A program made the position numbers and the translations under genes. A stretch of DNA of 9,333 nt from positions 1-9,333 of the forward strand of contig JAQBPF010000289.1 in NCBI GenBank assembly GCA_028287665.1. Reading direction: 5' to 3'. This DNA is from Deinococcus sp. GTDB lineage: Bacteria > Deinococcota > Deinococci > Deinococcales > Deinococcaceae. The notes beneath the pieces are model-generated. The model did not search any database. It was not told where the DNA came from and worked only from the letters and a program-made list of their open reading frames with translations. The stretch's first letter is position 1. Each line of letters opens with the position of its first letter. This document shows, piece after piece, positions 7,108 through 9,333 of the stretch.

Positions 7108-8154
7108 TCAGGGAGGGGCCGGCGCCCCCGCTGCGGGCACAAGCGGGGGCTGGGCGGCCAGCAGAGGGTCATGGAGAATGCAGCGTGCCTGATGGCCAGG
7201 ACCCACGTCGTACAGGCGGGGCAGTCCCTCGCGGCAGACGGGGCGGGCGTGAGGACAGCGCGGCTCGAAGGGACAGCCAGGCGGCAGGTTCTGAAGGTCC
7301 GGGATCTCGCCCCGCACCTCCAGGCCCGCCTGTGCAAAATAACCGTCTGGGTTGGGCGCCGCGCTTTTGAGCAGTTGGGTGTAAGGCATCTGTGGATCGC
7401 CAATCACCGCGTCAGCGGGACCAATTTCCACCAGGTGTCCGGCGTACAACACCGCTACCCGGTCACTCATGTAGCGCGCCCCTGCAAGGTCGTGCGTGAT
7501 GAACAGCATGGACAGGCCCTCGCGGTCCCGCAGGTCCAGCAGCAGGTTCATGATGTCAAGGCGAATGGACACGTCCAGCGCGCTGGTCGGCTCGTCGGCC
7601 AGAATCAGCTCAGGGTGCGCGGCCAGGGCGCGGGCGATCACCACGCGCTGGCGCTGCCCACCCGAGAGTTCATGGGGTTTTTTGGCAGCGTAACTCGCGC
7701 CGGGAGACAGGCCCACCCGGTCGAGCAGGGCGTTGACCTGCGTATTCACGTCTCGGCCACGTGCCAGCCCGTGAATCTTCAGGGGCCGCGCGAGGATGTA
7801 GCCGATGGTGTGCAGCGGATTGAGGCTGGCGAAGGGATCTTGGAAAATCATCTGAACCCGTTTGCGCAGCCGCTTCAGACCGCGCCCACGCAGGGGCCGG
7901 GGCACCGTGTCTCCACCCAGACGCAGGGTGCCGTGCGTGGGTTCGTGCAGGTGCGCGATGAGCCGGGCCACTGTACTCTTGCCGCTCCCACTTTCTCCGA
8001 CCAGGCCCAGGATTTCACCGTGCCCCAGAGACAGGGTGAGCCCATGGACTGCCGTGACGCTGCGGCCCGAGCGGCCCACAGAGAAGACCTTGGTCAGTCC
8101 CTCCAGCTCTAACGCGGCAGGAACGGTGTGGGCAGAAGGATCAATCGGCGGCAT
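7108..8154 (-). CDS. Dpp/Opp-family ABC transporter ATP-binding protein (DppF/OppF type)
   Basis: This is a 348-residue ATPase from ATG 8154. The start is fixed by AAGGAG (8162-8167) 7 bases upstream and overlaps the end of the preceding gene by 14 bases. Motifs: Walker A GESGSGKST (53-61), Q-loop Q105 in QMIFQDP, signature LSGGQRQR (163-170), Walker B LILADE (183-188) and switch H221. The C-terminal oligopeptide-transporter (oligo_HPY) extension has GCPFEPRCPHARPVC and a later C325. In a structurally studied bacterial DppD, four such cysteines hold a [4Fe-4S] cluster, so C294, C300, C307 and C325 may do so here. It would pair with the ATPase domain of the upstream fusion protein to power substrate import. 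The family takes peptides, nickel or oligosaccharides; the beta-glucosidase 57 bases downstream points to oligosaccharides. The tail is Pro/Ala-rich and dispensable-looking. Confidence 0.92.
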   Translation of the reverse strand: MPPIDPSAHTVPAALELEGLTKVFSVGRSGRSVTAVHGLTLSLGHGEILGLVGESGSGKSTVARLIAHLHEPTHGTLRLGGDTVPRPLRGRGLKRLRKRVQMIFQDPFASLNPLHTIGYILARPLKIHGLARGRDVNTQVNALLDRVGLSPGASYAAKKPHELSGGQRQRVVIARALAAHPELILADEPTSALDVSIRLDIMNLLLDLRDREGLSMLFITHDLAGARYMSDRVAVLYAGHLVEIGPADAVIGDPQMPYTQLLKSAAPNPDGYFAQAGLEVRGEIPDLQNLPPGCPFEPRCPHARPVCREGLPRLYDVGPGHQARCILHDPLLAAQPPLVPAAGAPAPP

Positions 8155-9333
8155 CCGGGTACTCCTTGACGGCGGGGGAATGCAGGAAGCAGGCCACGTA
8201 TTGCTGGGGGGCAATTTCTACCTTGGCAGGCTTCAGAACGTCACAGGTGCCCGGCAGGCGCGAGGGGCAGCGCTCGAAAAACGGGCAGTAGGTGATGTCC
8301 TGCGACAGTGGGGGAGGACGGCCCGGAATTCCTTCGCGGCGCTCACGGGGACCGTTGAGCGAGGGAAAGGCCGCCATCAGCTGACGCGTATAGGGATGCC
8401 TGGGGTGAGTGTAGAGCTGGTGCGCAGGGGCCTCTTCCACCACCTCGCCAGCGTACATGATGGCGATGCGGTCGCTCATCTCCACGAGCAGCGACAGGTC
8501 ATGCGTGATGAACACGACGGCAATGCCCAGTCGGCGGCGCACCGCATCGACCTCCTGCAGAATCTGGCGCTGCACCACCACATCGAGCGCGGTGGTGGGC
8601 TCATCCATCACGATGAGTTTGGGTTCGAGGGCCAGCGCAATGGCGATGACCACGCGCTGCTTCATGCCGCCCGAGAGCTGGTGCGGGTAGGCCTCCAGGT
8701 AATCCTCGCGCAGACCGACCAGACCGAACAGTTCGCGGGCACGCGCTTCCAGCTTTGCCCTGTCCTGCAGGCCGTGCGCCTGCATCGCGTCGTACACCTG
8801 TTCGCGGATTTTCAGTACCGGATTGAGAATGTTCATGCTGGCCTGAAACACCAGGCTGTATTCCTTCCAGCGCACCCGACGCAACTCCTCCGGTGTCAGG
8901 CCCAGCAGGTCGCGTCCTGAAAGCCGCGATTCACCTCCGAACACGGCGCCGGGGGCGTCCAACAGGCGGGTTGCGGCGAAGGCCAGGGTGCTTTTGCCGC
9001 AACCCGACTCGCCCGCCAGTCCCAGAAACTCGCCCGGTGCCACGCTCAGGCTCACGTCCCGCACCGCGCGCACCCGGCCTCCAGGCGTGATGTATCCAGC
9101 GTCCAGATGCTGGATGTCCAGCAGGGGAACCGGGCCTGTGGGTTCAGAGTCGCTGTGCACCTTCCTGCGCCGAAGCACCTGGGTCGCCCGGGTCGCGTGA
9201 ACCACGCGGGGGTTGATCACCTCGTCGATGCCGAAGTTGATGAGCGCAAAAGCGGTGCCCAGCAGGGCGATGCACAGGCCCGGCGCAGCCACCCACCACC
9301 ACGCCCCTTGAAGGAGCGCGCCCTTGGCTCCGG
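8141..9333 (-). CDS. Fused ABC transporter permease and ATP-binding protein, Dpp/Opp family (5' end outside window)
   Basis: The frame is open to the right edge and ends at TGA 8141-8143. The first visible residues (GAKGALLQGAWWWVAAPGLC, then a membrane helix to about 9233 and GIDEVINPR) are the typical C-terminus of a DppC/OppC permease, whose members end 'LxxFGxDxxxNPR'. Instead of stopping, the frame passes through a basic linker (ATRATQVLRRRKV) into a complete ATPase from about 9127. It has Walker A GESGCGKST (8987-9013), Q-loop LVFQASM, signature LSGGMKQR (8654-8677), Walker B LIVMDE, FITHD, and an oligo_HPY end with four cysteines (CPF..RC.......C and a later ACF). Such permease-ATPase fusions are known in this family. 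The rest of the permease, a second permease and a substrate-binding protein are expected upstream, outside the window. An internal GTG in the linker could also yield free ATPase. Confidence 0.88.
   Translation of the reverse strand, partial: GAKGALLQGAWWWVAAPGLCIALLGTAFALINFGIDEVINPRVVHATRATQVLRRRKVHSDSEPTGPVPLLDIQHLDAGYITPGGRVRAVRDVSLSVAPGEFLGLAGESGCGKSTLAFAATRLLDAPGAVFGGESRLSGRDLLGLTPEELRRVRWKEYSLVFQASMNILNPVLKIREQVYDAMQAHGLQDRAKLEARARELFGLVGLREDYLEAYPHQLSGGMKQRVVIAIALALEPKLIVMDEPTTALDVVVQRQILQEVDAVRRRLGIAVVFITHDLSLLVEMSDRIAIMYAGEVVEEAPAHQLYTHPRHPYTRQLMAAFPSLNGPRERREGIPGRPPPLSQDITYCPFFERCPSRLPGTCDVLKPAKVEIAPQQYVACFLHSPAVKEYPDAAD
8162..8167 (-). promoter_or_regulatory. Ribosome binding site deciding the second ATPase start
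   Basis: AAGGAG on the - strand, 7 bases before ATG 8154 and inside the end of the upstream gene. It rules out the longer reading from 8214, which has no comparable site, and supports translational coupling of the two transporter genes. Confidence 0.8.

Noticed and set aside
7063..8112. Long + strand frame opposite the second ATPase
   Set aside because: Antisense shadow of a gene with complete ATPase motifs.

Overview
The window is GC-rich (roughly 60-65 % by eye) bacterial DNA with tightly packed genes, strong AAGGAG-type ribosome binding sites and many exported or membrane-linked proteins. The overall flavour suggests a Deinococcus-type or otherwise high-GC bacterium. That is inference from composition and gene content, because no rRNA or other taxonomic marker is present.

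Left part (1-1048, + strand): the 3' end of a gene whose product ends in a winged-helix-like segment, an 81-residue protein resembling a heavy-metal-associated (HMA) fold without its metal-binding cysteines, a roughly 290-base non-coding stretch, and a 63-residue protein of unknown function. The last gene is preceded by a strong Shine-Dalgarno, a four-codon ORF (MFCP) and an 8-bp hairpin that holds two candidate start codons.

Middle part (1069-3836, - strand): three consecutive genes for exported proteins. Transcription runs from 3836 down to 1069. They are a secreted protein with a beta-rich domain plus a carboxypeptidase-regulatory-like domain, a secreted two-domain protein with a Pro-rich linker, and a small lipoprotein. 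All three carry a similar beta-rich 'GxW/YxG' domain. The lipoprotein gene is interrupted by an in-frame TAA at 1198-1200, and the same frame then runs 42 more sensible codons to 1069, so it looks like a recent nonsense mutation or a sequencing error.

Next (4129-4977, - strand) is a MOSC-domain protein of the YcbX/mARC type, probably molybdenum-dependent. It appears to have its own transcription unit.

Right part (5130-9333, - strand): an apparent operon. It starts outside the window with a protein that fuses a Dpp/Opp-type permease to an ATPase (the permease is mostly outside the window). A second ATPase of the same family follows and overlaps it by 14 bases, and then a cytoplasmic family 3 beta-glucosidase. 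The operon ends at a clear Rho-independent terminator. The simplest reading is import of beta-linked oligosaccharides by an Opp/Dpp-family transporter followed by intracellular hydrolysis to glucose. I saw no mobile elements, tRNA or rRNA genes, or CRISPR arrays.
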